Assembly: GCF_001895045.1 (NCBI RefSeq)
Contig: NZ_BDAM01000001.1
Coordinates: 62,001-126,000, forward strand
Length of the DNA: 64,000 bases
DNA from: Rhodococcus coprophilus NBRC 100603
GTDB taxonomy: Bacteria > Actinomycetota > Actinomycetes > Mycobacteriales > Mycobacteriaceae
Reading direction: 5' to 3'
The position numbers were made by a program, and so were the translations under genes. Shown here in pieces: positions 7,695 through 15,460 of the stretch; position 1 is the first letter of the stretch; the number at the start of each line of letters is the position of its first letter. Below the pieces are notes generated by a model, which worked only from the letters and a program-made list of their open reading frames with translations, was not told the origin of the DNA and made no database searches.

Positions 7695-7952
7695 CTATCG
7701 TGTCGTGAGGGCGAGGATCGGGGCGAGGACCGCTTGCGCGAGGCGGGGCGGTACGACGTCGCCGACTTGTCGGTACTGCGCGGTCCTGCTCCTCTGCCAA
7801 GGGTAGGCAGGTGGGAAGGATTGGAGGATCGCGGCCTCGTCGACGGTGACGCGGCGCGAGATCGGTTCGCTGTTGTCGGGCTCGGCGACCCATGCGGCCG
7901 TGCCCTTGCCGGTGATTGTGTGCGCGGGCTCGTCGAGCTCGCAGATGGTCAC
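7695..7952 (-). CDS. C-terminal fragment of a C5-cytosine DNA methyltransferase
   Basis: An 85-residue frame reading only the end of a Dcm-type m5C methyltransferase: DEPAHTITGKGTAAW, then motif IX/X-like RRVTVDEAAILQSFPPAYPW and RTAQYRQVGDVVPPRLAQAV. The canonical QxGNxVPP has Asp in place of Asn. The SAM-binding FxGxG motif, the catalytic PCQ and the ENV motif are absent, and no upstream frame supplies them. A GTG start at 7952-7950 overlaps the preceding stop (GTGA), so the piece could still be translated. It cannot methylate DNA by itself. It is most simply a truncated phage or plasmid methyltransferase. Confidence 0.65.
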   Translation of the reverse strand: MTICELDEPAHTITGKGTAAWVAEPDNSEPISRRVTVDEAAILQSFPPAYPWQRSRTAQYRQVGDVVPPRLAQAVLAPILALTTR

Positions 7953-8134
7953 CGTGCAACAGCGGTGATGTGCACGGATCCGTTTGTGGTGGGGATCTGA
8001 ATCGTCCCGTCGTGCAGGGACCACACTCCGGTGCGGAACTCAGGTCCGGTCCCGGTGAACATCCGGTCGTAGACCTGCTCGGTGATGCGGTGTTGCTGGT
8101 CGTACTCGGTGTCGGGGATTCGGGTTTCGGGCAT
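7949..8134 (-). CDS. Hypothetical protein, 61 residues
   Basis: A small gene with a strong ribosome-binding site (GGAAGGA about 8 bp before the ATG at 8134). It begins MPETRIPDTEYDQQHRITEQ and ends with a beta-rich stretch (TIQIPTTNGSVHITAVAR). No domain is recognised. Its stop overlaps the GTG of the methyltransferase fragment, indicating a coupled minus-strand operon of accessory genes running from about 8.7 to 6.5 kb. Confidence 0.5.
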   Translation of the reverse strand: MPETRIPDTEYDQQHRITEQVYDRMFTGTGPEFRTGVWSLHDGTIQIPTTNGSVHITAVAR

Positions 8135-8169
8135 GTCGGTGTTCCTTCCGGTCTGGAAAGTCGTGGGGT

Positions 8170-8726
8170 CTACAGGCCCGCGGCCTGGAGCGCGGCGAGG
8201 CGTTCGGTGGCGGCGCGCTGGCGACGGCCGAGGGTGACCATGTGCTCGAACAGGTCGGATTCGGGCAGGGATTCGGCGGCGTCGGCGATGGCGAGTCCGG
8301 CGTCGCGGAAGCTGCGCCGGTAGGCGGCTGCGGCCACGGCGCGGGCGTAGTGGCCGAGGCCGGTGCGATCTGCTCCAGCGGTGGCCGCGGTGACGAGGGC
8401 GCGGCTGAGGCGCTGACCGGTGTGGCCGGCGAGACGGCCGTCGCGTTCGAGTCGGGCGGCGACCATCGGGGTCTCGTGCGGGACGCCTTCGGCCACCAAG
8501 GCAGCGATCACCTCGAACAGCCCGCGGTAGATCGGGTGTAGAAGTCCTCGCCGCGCAGCACGCCGGTCACCTTGTGTGCATCGGATCGCGGAGCCCACAG
8601 CAGCGTGCACACAACAGTTCTTTGCGTGCGTCCACCGATCGCCGACCACGTTGGCGGCGCTGATCTTGCTCTCGTCGGAGTCCCCTCGACATCCCGCCAC
8701 GCTGTGGCGCGACTCAGCCGACCCAC
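8170..8726 (-). pseudogene. DnaB N-terminal-domain-like protein, frameshifted
   Basis: Two frames together read like the N-terminal helical domain of a replicative DnaB helicase: RTVVCTLLWAPRSDAHKVTG and VLRGEDFY in one frame, then PIYRGLFEVIAALVAEG and a long Ala-rich helical region in another. Restoring one base near 8537-8540 (TAC CAC CCG) joins them as DFYHPIYRGLF. There is no RecA-like ATPase domain, so this was either a stand-alone DnaB-N protein, as in some actinobacterial elements, or a truncated helicase. It heads the minus-strand remnant operon and diverges from the Nudix gene. Confidence 0.55.
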
Positions 8727-8742
8727 CTACTACTGTCATCGC

Positions 8743-9360
8743 ATGAGCGCCCCACATCCTCTCGATCGCAACCACCTCACCGCGGCACTTGCCGCGTTCG
8801 AGTCACGCCGGTTGCCCCTCGAGGGCAGGCGCCATGCCGCCGTGGTCGTCGCCGTCCTCGACGACGGCACCGGGAATCCCGTGATGCCGCTGACCAAACG
8901 ACCCGCACGACTCCGCGCGCACCCAGGACAGTTCGCGCTCCCGGGCGGGCGTCTCGACGACGGCGAGACCCCCGAGGACGCCGCGCTTCGCGAACTGCAC
9001 GAAGAACTCGGCCTCGCCCTCGATCCCGACGCGATCATCGGCCGCCTCGACGACTACGTCACCCGATCCGGATATGTCATGTCGCCGTTCGTGGTCTGGT
9101 CCGACGCCGCCATGGCCGACCTCGTCCCGAGCCCGGACGAGGTGGACATCCTCTACGCGGTCACCACATCCGAACTCGACGTCGCGCCACGCTTCGTCGC
9201 GATCCCCGAGTCCGACAAGCCCGTGATCCAATGGCCCTTCCGCGGACATCTCATCCACGCCCCCACGGCAGCGGTGGTGTACCAGTTCCGGGAAGTGGCA
9301 CTGCACGGCCGGCACACCCGCATCGAAGGACTCGAGCAGCCCGTCTTCGCCTGGCGCTGA
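8743..9360 (+). CDS. Nudix hydrolase, CoA pyrophosphatase-like
   Basis: A 205-residue Nudix protein. The complete Nudix box reads GGRLDDGETPEDAALRELHE followed by ELGL, near residues 72-95. The segment PVMPLTKRPARLRAHPGQFALPGG just before it matches the NudL/CoAse subgroup (LTKRs..LR.H.GQiaFPGG), which cleaves CoA to 4'-phosphopantetheine and 3',5'-ADP. The ATG at 8743 is chosen over longer frames because a TACTGT -10-like hexamer ends 6 bp upstream, suggesting a leaderless message. This gene marks the return from the mobile island to well-conserved sequence. Confidence 0.85.
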   Translation: MSAPHPLDRNHLTAALAAFESRRLPLEGRRHAAVVVAVLDDGTGNPVMPLTKRPARLRAHPGQFALPGGRLDDGETPEDAALRELHEELGLALDPDAIIGRLDDYVTRSGYVMSPFVVWSDAAMADLVPSPDEVDILYAVTTSELDVAPRFVAIPESDKPVIQWPFRGHLIHAPTAAVVYQFREVALHGRHTRIEGLEQPVFAWR

Positions 9361-9453
9361 CGCCCCGGACGGAGACCCGGGACGAATGTGGAAGGGTATG
9401 AGAGACCGACGGTGAAGCCGAGAAAACTGCGAAGAACAAGGGATGGCGCGACG

Positions 9454-10065
9454 ATGACCGATGCGACCACGGGCGCCGGTACGGGCAGCGCAGACCGCAT
9501 CCTCACCGTTCCCAACGCCCTCAGCTTTCTCAGGCTGCTCGGGGTCCCGTTGTTCCTATATCTGGTGCTCGTCGTCCACGCCGACGCCTGGGCGCTGATC
9601 CTGCTCATCGTCAGCAGCCTGACCGACTGGGCGGACGGCAAGCTCGCCCGGTTGCTCGACCAGACCTCACGCCTCGGCGCGATCCTGGACCCGATGGTCG
9701 ATCGCCTCTACGTCGTGACCACCCTCGTCGCCCTCGTTGCCCGCGACATCATGCCGTGGTGGATCGCCGCCGTCCTCATCGGGCGCGAAGTCGTCCTCGC
9801 ACCCACCCTCGCCGTCTACCGACGCAGGGGACTGCCCCCGCCGGAAGTGCTCTACCTCGGTAAGGGCGCCACCTTCCTGCTGATGTTCGCGTTACCGCTG
9901 CTACTCGCCACGGTGGCCGTACCCGGCTCGGAACCCATCACGGGCCCGCTCGGCTGGGCGGCGCTGATCTGGGGCACCGTGCTCTATGTGTGGACCGCAA
10001 TTCTGTATCTCGCTCAGGCCGTCACCATCGCGCGGACGGTCCCGGTGACGGGCCGGCCCGGATGA
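9454..10065 (+). CDS. pgsA2: CDP-alcohol phosphatidyltransferase (PgsA2-like)
   Basis: A 203-residue membrane enzyme with about five or six hydrophobic segments. The diagnostic CDP-alcohol phosphotransferase motif D-x2-D-G-x2-A-R-x8-G-x3-D-x3-D is intact in DWADGKLARLLDQTSRLGAI plus LDPMVD. These enzymes exchange CMP from CDP-diacylglycerol for an alcohol such as glycerol-3-phosphate. Position before DUF881/DUF1290/DUF881 and gcvH matches M. tuberculosis Rv1822, annotated pgsA2. The start at 9454 removes a weak 22-residue extension. It overlaps the next gene (ATGA). The acceptor alcohol is not proven by sequence. Confidence 0.85.
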   Translation: MTDATTGAGTGSADRILTVPNALSFLRLLGVPLFLYLVLVVHADAWALILLIVSSLTDWADGKLARLLDQTSRLGAILDPMVDRLYVVTTLVALVARDIMPWWIAAVLIGREVVLAPTLAVYRRRGLPPPEVLYLGKGATFLLMFALPLLLATVAVPGSEPITGPLGWAALIWGTVLYVWTAILYLAQAVTIARTVPVTGRPG

Positions 10066-10928
10066 GCCGCAAGTGGGAACGCGTGCGCCGCAACCCGGTG
10101 CCGTCGCTGCTCAAATCTCTCCTCGAGGACCATCTCGACCCCGGTTACGCCGCGGCGGCCGCCGACCGGCGCGCCGGACGACGACCGACCTCGCGCGCCA
10201 CCGCCCGGGTATGGCTCGTCGTCGGGGTCGTGCTCGCCGGTCTCGTACTGGGAACCGCGTACGCCCAGAACAACGCGGGAGAAGCCGGGACCGACCAGGC
10301 GCGCGCCGAGATCCTCGCGTCTCTGCGCGCGAGCGACGAGAGGAACGCCGCGCTGGTCGTGCGTCGCGACGAGCTGACCCGGACGATCCAGGACCGTCGC
10401 GATGCTCTCTTCGCCGACGACACCGAAGGCGGAACCGTGCTCGATCAACTGCGCGCGGCCGAGGATGCCGCCGCGGCGCTGCCCGTCCGGGGTCCGGGAC
10501 TGACGGTCACCCTCACCGATCCCGCGGCCCGCCCGAACCTGTCCGACTCGTCCCAGCAGACAGAAGGCCGCCCCACCGCGGCGGTCTTCGACCGGGACCT
10601 GCAGGCAGTGGTGAACGCACTGTGGGCGGCGGGTGCCGAGGCGGTGTCGGTCGGCGGTGTCCGGGTGGGTCCGGGCGTGACCGTCCGCCAAGCCGGGGGA
10701 GCGATGCTCGTGGACAACCAGCCGGTCTTCTCTCCGTACGCCGTCTCCGCGGTGGGATCTCCGGGCCGGCTGCAAACCTCGTTCGTCGTGAGCGACGCCT
10801 ACCTGAGGATTGCGGGAATCGCGCAACTCTACGGGGTAGGTTTCACCCTTGCCGACGAGGACGAACTCGAACTCCCGGCCGCGCCGGCGCGAAAAATCGG
10901 ATCAGCAGGGGAAGTGGGGAATCGGTGA
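10062..10928 (+). CDS. DUF881 membrane-anchored protein (Rv1823-like)
   Basis: A 288-residue protein with a cytoplasmic basic N terminus, one membrane helix (ATARVWLVVGVVLAGLVLGT, about residues 46-65), a coiled-coil-like stretch (LRASDERNAALVVRRDELTR) and a DUF881 domain. The domain contains RGPGLTVTLTDPA and a DLQAVVNALWAAGAEAVSV block. The family is extracytoplasmic and partly similar in layout to cell-envelope and division proteins, but its biochemical role is unknown. The start overlaps the stop of pgsA2 and the end overlaps the DUF1290 gene, so the four genes from 9454 to 12106 form one operon. Confidence 0.85.
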   Translation: MSRKWERVRRNPVPSLLKSLLEDHLDPGYAAAAADRRAGRRPTSRATARVWLVVGVVLAGLVLGTAYAQNNAGEAGTDQARAEILASLRASDERNAALVVRRDELTRTIQDRRDALFADDTEGGTVLDQLRAAEDAAAALPVRGPGLTVTLTDPAARPNLSDSSQQTEGRPTAAVFDRDLQAVVNALWAAGAEAVSVGGVRVGPGVTVRQAGGAMLVDNQPVFSPYAVSAVGSPGRLQTSFVVSDAYLRIAGIAQLYGVGFTLADEDELELPAAPARKIGSAGEVGNR

Positions 10929-11284
10929 ATCGGGTCAATCATGCTCAGGCGCTGTATGCGGCGCTGGCGCTCGCGATCGGGATCGCAGCCGGCATCGTGT
11001 TCAGCCCCCAGGTTCCCGATATCGTGCAGCCGTACCTGCCCATCGCGGTGGTTGCCGCCCTCGACACGGTGTTCGGGGGTCTGCGCGCCTATCTCGACGA
11101 CATCTTCGACGCAAAGGTGTTCGTGGTGTCGTTCGTGTTCAACGTCCTCGTCGCCGCACTCATCGTGTGGCTCGGCGACCAGCTCGGCGTCGGCACGCAG
11201 CTCTCCACCGCGGTCATCGTGGTTCTGGGTATCCGGATCTTCGGCAACGCCTCGGCACTGCGCCGCAGATTGTTCGGTGCGTGA
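10925..11284 (+). CDS. DUF1290 small membrane protein (Rv1824-like)
   Basis: A 119-residue protein with about four hydrophobic segments, including LYAALALAIGIAAGIVF, YLPIAVVAALDTVFGGLRAY and VFVVSFVFNVLVAALIVWLG. The DTVFGGLRA...FDAKVF pattern is typical of DUF1290 (SBP-type) proteins, found between two DUF881 genes in many Gram-positives. GTG at 10925 overlaps the upstream stop. Function is unknown; conserved linkage to DUF881 suggests one membrane complex (inference). Confidence 0.85.
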   Translation: MNRVNHAQALYAALALAIGIAAGIVFSPQVPDIVQPYLPIAVVAALDTVFGGLRAYLDDIFDAKVFVVSFVFNVLVAALIVWLGDQLGVGTQLSTAVIVVLGIRIFGNASALRRRLFGA

Positions 11285-11287
11285 CCC

Positions 11288-12106
11288 ATGTCCGACGACA
11301 CACGCGGCGGCGAACACGAACCACGCGGCGGTCCCGAACGGGACGGCCCCGAACCGGACGCTGTCGAACCGGGTCGGGATTCGGACGACCGGGACTCGGC
11401 GGGGGCGAAGCCGGGGCTGAAACGGACCGCGCCGGTCTTCGCGGTACTCGCCGCACTCCTCGTCTTCCTGCTCGGCACGGCGATTGCCACACAGGTCAGG
11501 AACACCGGTACGGGCGACACCCTCGATTCGGCGCGCCCGGCCGATCTCCTGGTCCTGCTCGACAACCTCAACCGCAGAGAGGCCGCGCTGCGGCAGGAGA
11601 TCACGGCACTCGAGCGCACACTCTCGAGTCTCGAGCGGGACGGCTCGGACGCCGCACTCGCCGAGGCACGTGAGCGCCTCGACGACCTGTCGATCCAGCT
11701 CGGCACTGCTCCGGCGTCCGGCCCCGGAGTCGTTCTCACGGTGAACGATCCGCGTGGCGGCGTCGGTGCCGAGGTCGTGCTCGACATGATCCAGGAACTG
11801 CGCGCGGCGGGTGCCGACACGATGCAGATCGCCGGTGCGGGCGGCGAGACCGTACGCATCGGGGTGGATTCGTGGGTGACGGGCTCGCCGGGCGCGATCA
11901 CGGTCGACGACACGCCGCTCCGTGCGCCCTACACGGTCACCGCCATCGGTGACGGACCGACCCTCGCGGCAGCACTGAACATCCCGGGAGGTGTCGTCGA
12001 CGCCGTGGCCCGAGCGGGCGGCAGCCTCACCGTCGAACAGTTTCCGCAGGTCGACGTGCCCGCCTTGCGGGAGATCAAGCCGCGCCAATACTCTCAGCCC
12101 GGATAG
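11288..12106 (+). CDS. DUF881 membrane-anchored protein (Rv1825-like)
   Basis: A 272-residue paralogue of the protein at 10062. It has a long charged, Gly/Asp/Glu/Arg-rich cytoplasmic N terminus, one membrane helix (VFAVLAALLVFLLGTAIATQ, residues 51-70), a leucine-rich coiled coil (REAALRQEITALERTLSSLE) and a DUF881 domain with GPGVVLTVNDPRGG. The pair of DUF881 proteins around a DUF1290 protein is conserved with Rv1823-Rv1825. It probably sits in the same membrane assembly, facing outward. It starts 3 bp after the DUF1290 stop. Confidence 0.85.
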   Translation: MSDDTRGGEHEPRGGPERDGPEPDAVEPGRDSDDRDSAGAKPGLKRTAPVFAVLAALLVFLLGTAIATQVRNTGTGDTLDSARPADLLVLLDNLNRREAALRQEITALERTLSSLERDGSDAALAEARERLDDLSIQLGTAPASGPGVVLTVNDPRGGVGAEVVLDMIQELRAAGADTMQIAGAGGETVRIGVDSWVTGSPGAITVDDTPLRAPYTVTAIGDGPTLAAALNIPGGVVDAVARAGGSLTVEQFPQVDVPALREIKPRQYSQPG

Positions 12107-12151
12107 TGAATCCGACGTTCGCCCGGAACGTCGCCCCCGAAAGGATCTACC

Positions 12152-12556
12152 TTGAGTGAGTTCGAAACGCCCGGCGAGTTGCGCTACACGGCGGAGCACG
12201 AATGGGTGCAGAGGACCGGAGCGACAACCGCGCGGATCGGGATCACGGACTACGCACAGTCTCAACTCGGCGACGTCGTTTTCGTGCAGTTGCCCGAGCC
12301 GGGTGCCGACGTGACCGGAGGCGACTCCTTCGGTGAGGTCGAATCGACCAAGAGCGTCTCGGATGTGTACGCGCCCTTCAGCGCGAAGGTCACCACAGTC
12401 AACACCGACCTGGAGACCAACCCGGAACTGGTCAACAGCGCTCCCTACGGAGCTGGATGGCTGGTCGAGGTGGAGGTGGACACCGAAGGTGACCTCGACG
12501 GCGCCCTCGGAAAAACGATGGATGCGGACGGCTACCGCGGCATCACGGAAAGCTGA
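12152..12556 (+). CDS. gcvH: Glycine cleavage system H protein
   Basis: A 134-residue lipoyl carrier protein. The lipoylated lysine is Lys67 in GEVESTKSVSDVYAP, and the N-terminal YTAEHEWV is characteristic. GcvH shuttles the aminomethyl group from glycine between GcvP, GcvT and dihydrolipoamide dehydrogenase. The start is TTG at 12152, the only in-frame candidate placed behind the GAAAGGA ribosome-binding site; it is uncommon and may lower translation. Unlike gcvP downstream, no glycine riboswitch precedes this gene. The synteny partner is Rv1826. Confidence 0.93.
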   Translation: MSEFETPGELRYTAEHEWVQRTGATTARIGITDYAQSQLGDVVFVQLPEPGADVTGGDSFGEVESTKSVSDVYAPFSAKVTTVNTDLETNPELVNSAPYGAGWLVEVEVDTEGDLDGALGKTMDADGYRGITES

Positions 12557-12664
12557 CGGACCCGGCATGTAACGTGGCCGCGACTACCTGCACCAGTGCC
12601 CCCGCACAGGGTACGGTCAGATATGGCGTGTGCCGTGTCGATTTGATCGGGGCGAACGACTCAA

Positions 12665-12692
12665 CGATCGCCCGGGAGTTCCCGGGCGATCG
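12665..12692 (+). terminator. Perfect 12-bp hairpin before garA
   Basis: CGATCGCCCGGG and its exact complement are separated by AGTT, forming a very stable stem-loop that ends 18 bp before the garA start and just before its AAGGAGA site. There is no T-run. It may end gcvH transcription or shape the garA 5' leader. Confidence 0.6.
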
Positions 12693-12710
12693 AACGGATA
12701 AGGAGAAACG

Positions 12711-13178
12711 GTGAGCGAGAACGGCAACGCGGGCTACGAGGAGACTCCTGCGGAGACGACTTCGGTGTTTCGCGCCGACTTCCTGAACGAAGTGGAAAGC
12801 GCCGGGGCCGGAACGCCTACGACCGACGCGCCCGTCTCAGGTGTCGAAGGGCTCCCTGCCGGATCAGCGCTGCTCGTCGTCAAGCGTGGACCCAATGCGG
12901 GTTCGCGCTTTCTGCTGGACCAGCCGACGACGTCGGCGGGGCGGCATCCCGACAGCGACATCTTCCTCGACGATGTGACCGTCAGCCGCCGGCACGCCGA
13001 GTTCCGTCAGGACGAGGGCGACTTCCAGGTGGTCGACGTCGGAAGCCTCAACGGCACCTACGTGAACCGGGAACCGGTCGACTCCGCGGTACTCGCCAAC
13101 GGCGACGAGGTCCAGATCGGCAAGTTCCGGTTGGTGTTCCTGACCGGTCCTCGCGGTTCGCAGGGCGCGAGTAGCTGA
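12711..13178 (+). CDS. garA: FHA-domain metabolic regulator GarA (OdhI)
   Basis: A 155-residue protein with an N-terminal phosphorylation motif, AETTSVFRADF (Thr16/Thr17), and a C-terminal forkhead-associated domain (about residues 60-145) showing GRHPDSDIFLDD, VSRRHAEF and GSLNGTYVN. Known role: unphosphorylated GarA/OdhI binds 2-oxoglutarate dehydrogenase and glutamate-metabolising enzymes; phosphorylation by PknB/PknG at the TT motif makes the FHA domain bind its own tail and releases the targets. Synteny with Rv1827 is complete. It has a strong AAGGAGA site downstream of a large hairpin, and its stop overlaps the next start. Confidence 0.95.
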   Translation: MSENGNAGYEETPAETTSVFRADFLNEVESAGAGTPTTDAPVSGVEGLPAGSALLVVKRGPNAGSRFLLDQPTTSAGRHPDSDIFLDDVTVSRRHAEFRQDEGDFQVVDVGSLNGTYVNREPVDSAVLANGDEVQIGKFRLVFLTGPRGSQGASS

Positions 13179-13915
13179 TGACCGCAGCCCACCAGTCGGC
13201 GCCGGCCGGCATGTCGATCGGGTCCGTACTCGATCGACTGCGGCCCGAGTTCCCGGACGTCACGATCTCGAAGATCAGATTCCTCGAGGCCGAGGGGCTG
13301 ATCAGCCCGGAGCGCACTCCGTCGGGCTATCGCCGGTTCTCCATCGCGGACTGCGAACGGCTGCGCTATGTGCTCACCGCACAACGGGATCAGTACCTTC
13401 CGTTGAAGGTGATCAAGGAACAGCTCGAGGCGATCGACCGCGGCGCTGCCACGGTGGGATCGGTCGAGACCCGGCCCAAGCGGCCCCGGCCGCTGGCAGT
13501 TGCCCGCGGTGAGGTCTCACCGGAGGATCTGCGCACCGACCGGGAGATCCGCGTCAGCCGCGACGACCTGTGCGAGCGGGCCGGTGTGGATGTCGCGTTC
13601 CTGACCGAACTGGTGGGGGCGGGCCTGGTCACGCCGGGTCCCGCCGGATTTTTCGACGACGACGCGGTGCTGCTCGCGCGCACCGCGAAGGCAATGGCCG
13701 AGTTCGGCCTCGAGGTACGGCATCTGCGCGCGTTCAAGCTCGCTGCCGACCGCGAGGCCGGACTCGTCGCCCAGATCGCCGGTCCTGTCGCGAAGGGGCG
13801 CGATGCCGGTGCACGGCAGAGAGCGGAAGAGATGGTGCGCGAACTCGCCGCGCTGTCGTTGACGCTCCACACCTGCCTGGTGAAGGCTGCCGTCCAGGGC
13901 GCCCTCGACCGCTGA
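13178..13915 (+). CDS. ftsR: MerR-family regulator (FtsR/Rv1828-like)
   Basis: A 245-residue regulator with an N-terminal MerR winged helix (about residues 10-80, ISKIRFLEAEGLISPERTPS then GYRRFSIADCERLRYV) and a long helical C-terminal region of a kind specific to Actinobacteria. In Corynebacterium glutamicum the homologue next to odhI is FtsR, an activator of ftsZ; the mycobacterial homologue is Rv1828. The effector domain lacks cysteines arranged for metal sensing. The start shares one base with the garA stop, so the two are cotranscribed, linking nitrogen/carbon control to cell division (inference). Confidence 0.85.
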   Translation: MTAAHQSAPAGMSIGSVLDRLRPEFPDVTISKIRFLEAEGLISPERTPSGYRRFSIADCERLRYVLTAQRDQYLPLKVIKEQLEAIDRGAATVGSVETRPKRPRPLAVARGEVSPEDLRTDREIRVSRDDLCERAGVDVAFLTELVGAGLVTPGPAGFFDDDAVLLARTAKAMAEFGLEVRHLRAFKLAADREAGLVAQIAGPVAKGRDAGARQRAEEMVRELAALSLTLHTCLVKAAVQGALDR

Positions 13916-14029
13916 TCGCTCCGAGATGCGCCGACCGGCACCTGACGGATGTTCGGGAGCGCACTAGAATTCAGGCAATATCGATTCGGGTGGTACGCCA
14001 CTGACGAGCAGCGGGACGGAGGCGCCGCG

Positions 14030-14503
14030 ATGAGCGAGATGCGAGTGGTGGGGATCCGAGTAGAGCAACCCCAGAACCAGCCCGTCCTACTGCTCCGCGA
14101 GGTCGACGGGGAGCGGTACCTGCCCATCTGGATCGGTCAGAACGAGGCGACCGCGATCGCGCTCGAGCAGCAAGGTGTGGAACCCGCCCGCCCCCTCACG
14201 CACGATCTGATCAAGAATCTCCTGGACGCATTCGGCCACGCACTCCTGGAAGTCCGCATCGTCGACCTCCAGGAAGGCACCTTCTTTGCCGATCTTGTTT
14301 TCGACGGCGACATGCGCGTGTCGTGCCGTCCGTCCGATGCCGTCGCTGTAGCCTTGCGCATCGGTGCGCCGGTCTTCGTCGACGAAGCTGTGCTCACCGA
14401 AGCAGGACTGGTCATGCCGGACGAGCGTGAAGACGAGGTCGAGAAGTTCAAGGAATTCCTCGACAACATCTCTCCGGACGACTTCAAGGCGACGGACGGC
14501 TGA
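14030..14503 (+). CDS. Bifunctional nuclease family protein (DUF151, Rv1829-like)
   Basis: A 157-residue BFN/DUF151 protein: VVGIRVEQPQNQPVLLLRE, YLPIWIGQNEATAIALEQQG and the SCRPSDAVAVALRIGAPVFV block are the conserved family regions. A plant member was reported to have DNase/RNase activity, but the bacterial role is not settled. The start at 14030 (MSEMRVVG) is preferred over a 27-residue extension with no similarity. It sits between two MerR regulators, as in mycobacteria. Confidence 0.88.
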   Translation: MSEMRVVGIRVEQPQNQPVLLLREVDGERYLPIWIGQNEATAIALEQQGVEPARPLTHDLIKNLLDAFGHALLEVRIVDLQEGTFFADLVFDGDMRVSCRPSDAVAVALRIGAPVFVDEAVLTEAGLVMPDEREDEVEKFKEFLDNISPDDFKATDG

Positions 14504-14754
14504 GCGGTCGTTCGTCGACCGGCGACGGACGCGTTGCAGCCTCGAGCAGCAGCACAGTCCGGCGCGAGTAGTGTCGAACGTTGCCTTTCCGGTGGGCGTG
14601 TTGCTGCCCCGCGCCCCACGCCGGAGCGTACGCTGGGTAAATCCGAATACGGATTACTTGGTGAGCCTGAGAGCGCTCGACGATTGGATGTGGTGGGGGA
14701 TCCGCCAGTCGGTCGTTGCGAGGTACAACAGGGCGCGCGAGAGGAAGTCACACA

Positions 14755-15378
14755 GTGCGAGATCGGCCGCAGGGACAGCATTTCAACGTTGACGCCGGCG
14801 ACCGCGCGAGTTCGTCACCCACACCGCACGACGACGAGATCCAGCCCGGGCTGTTCCCCGACGATTCGGTGCCCGACGAACTTGTCGGCTACCGGGTGCC
14901 CATCGCGTGCCAGATCGCGGGAATCAGCTACCGCCAACTCGATTACTGGGCGCGCACCAATCTTGTGGTCCCCTCGATCCGAGGCGCCGCGGGATCGGGA
15001 AGCCAGCGGCTCTATTCGTTCAAGGACATCCTGGTTCTCAAGATCGTCAAGCGACTGCTCGACACCGGCGTGTCCCTCCAGAACATCCGGGTCGCCGTCG
15101 ACCATCTGCGCAGCCGCGGCGTTCGCGATCTCGCCAAGATCACGTTGTTCTCCGACGGCACCACCGTCTACGAATGCACCTCGCCCGAGGAGGTCGTCGA
15201 TCTTCTCCAAGGTGGACAGGGTGTCTTCGGGATCGCGGTCAGCGGCGCGATGCGTGAACTCACCGGAAGCATCGCCGACTTCCCCGCCGAACGCGCCGAC
15301 GGCGGAGACGTCGAAGAGCGCCCGGAAGACGAACTGGCGTCCCGGCGCCGCAGCCGCATCAACCGTCGCATCGGCTAG
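14755..15378 (+). CDS. MerR-family regulator (Rv1830-like)
   Basis: A 207-residue transcription factor with a MerR-type HTH at about residues 40-115: VPIACQIAGISYRQLDYWAR, TNLVVPSIRGAAGSGSQRLY and DILVLKIVKRLLDTG. A beta-rich C-terminal part (RDLAKITLFSDGTTVYECTS) follows. GTG at 14755 is chosen because GAGAGGAAG lies 9 bp upstream; the longer frame adds 13 doubtful residues. The mycobacterial homologue Rv1830 has been linked to cell-cycle control. It lies directly before the glycine-riboswitch/gcvP unit. Confidence 0.85.
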   Translation: MRDRPQGQHFNVDAGDRASSSPTPHDDEIQPGLFPDDSVPDELVGYRVPIACQIAGISYRQLDYWARTNLVVPSIRGAAGSGSQRLYSFKDILVLKIVKRLLDTGVSLQNIRVAVDHLRSRGVRDLAKITLFSDGTTVYECTSPEEVVDLLQGGQGVFGIAVSGAMRELTGSIADFPAERADGGDVEERPEDELASRRRSRINRRIG

Positions 15379-15436
15379 ACGAAGATCACGGCCGGGGGTC
15401 GTGCCGCGGCGTCGCTGTCGGAGCACCGGCGTGTTC

Positions 15437-15442
15437 TAGACT
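15437..15442 (+). promoter_or_regulatory. Putative -10 of the gcvP leader
   Basis: TAGACT lies about 20 bp before the first riboswitch aptamer, at the right place to start the leader RNA. No good -35 was found. Confidence 0.4.
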
Positions 15443-15460
15443 TGGTCTCGCGTCGCCGTC

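Noticed and set aside
10829-12568. 579-codon minus-strand open frame
   Set aside because: Antisense of the DUF881/DUF1290/gcvH genes, low-complexity Arg-rich composition.
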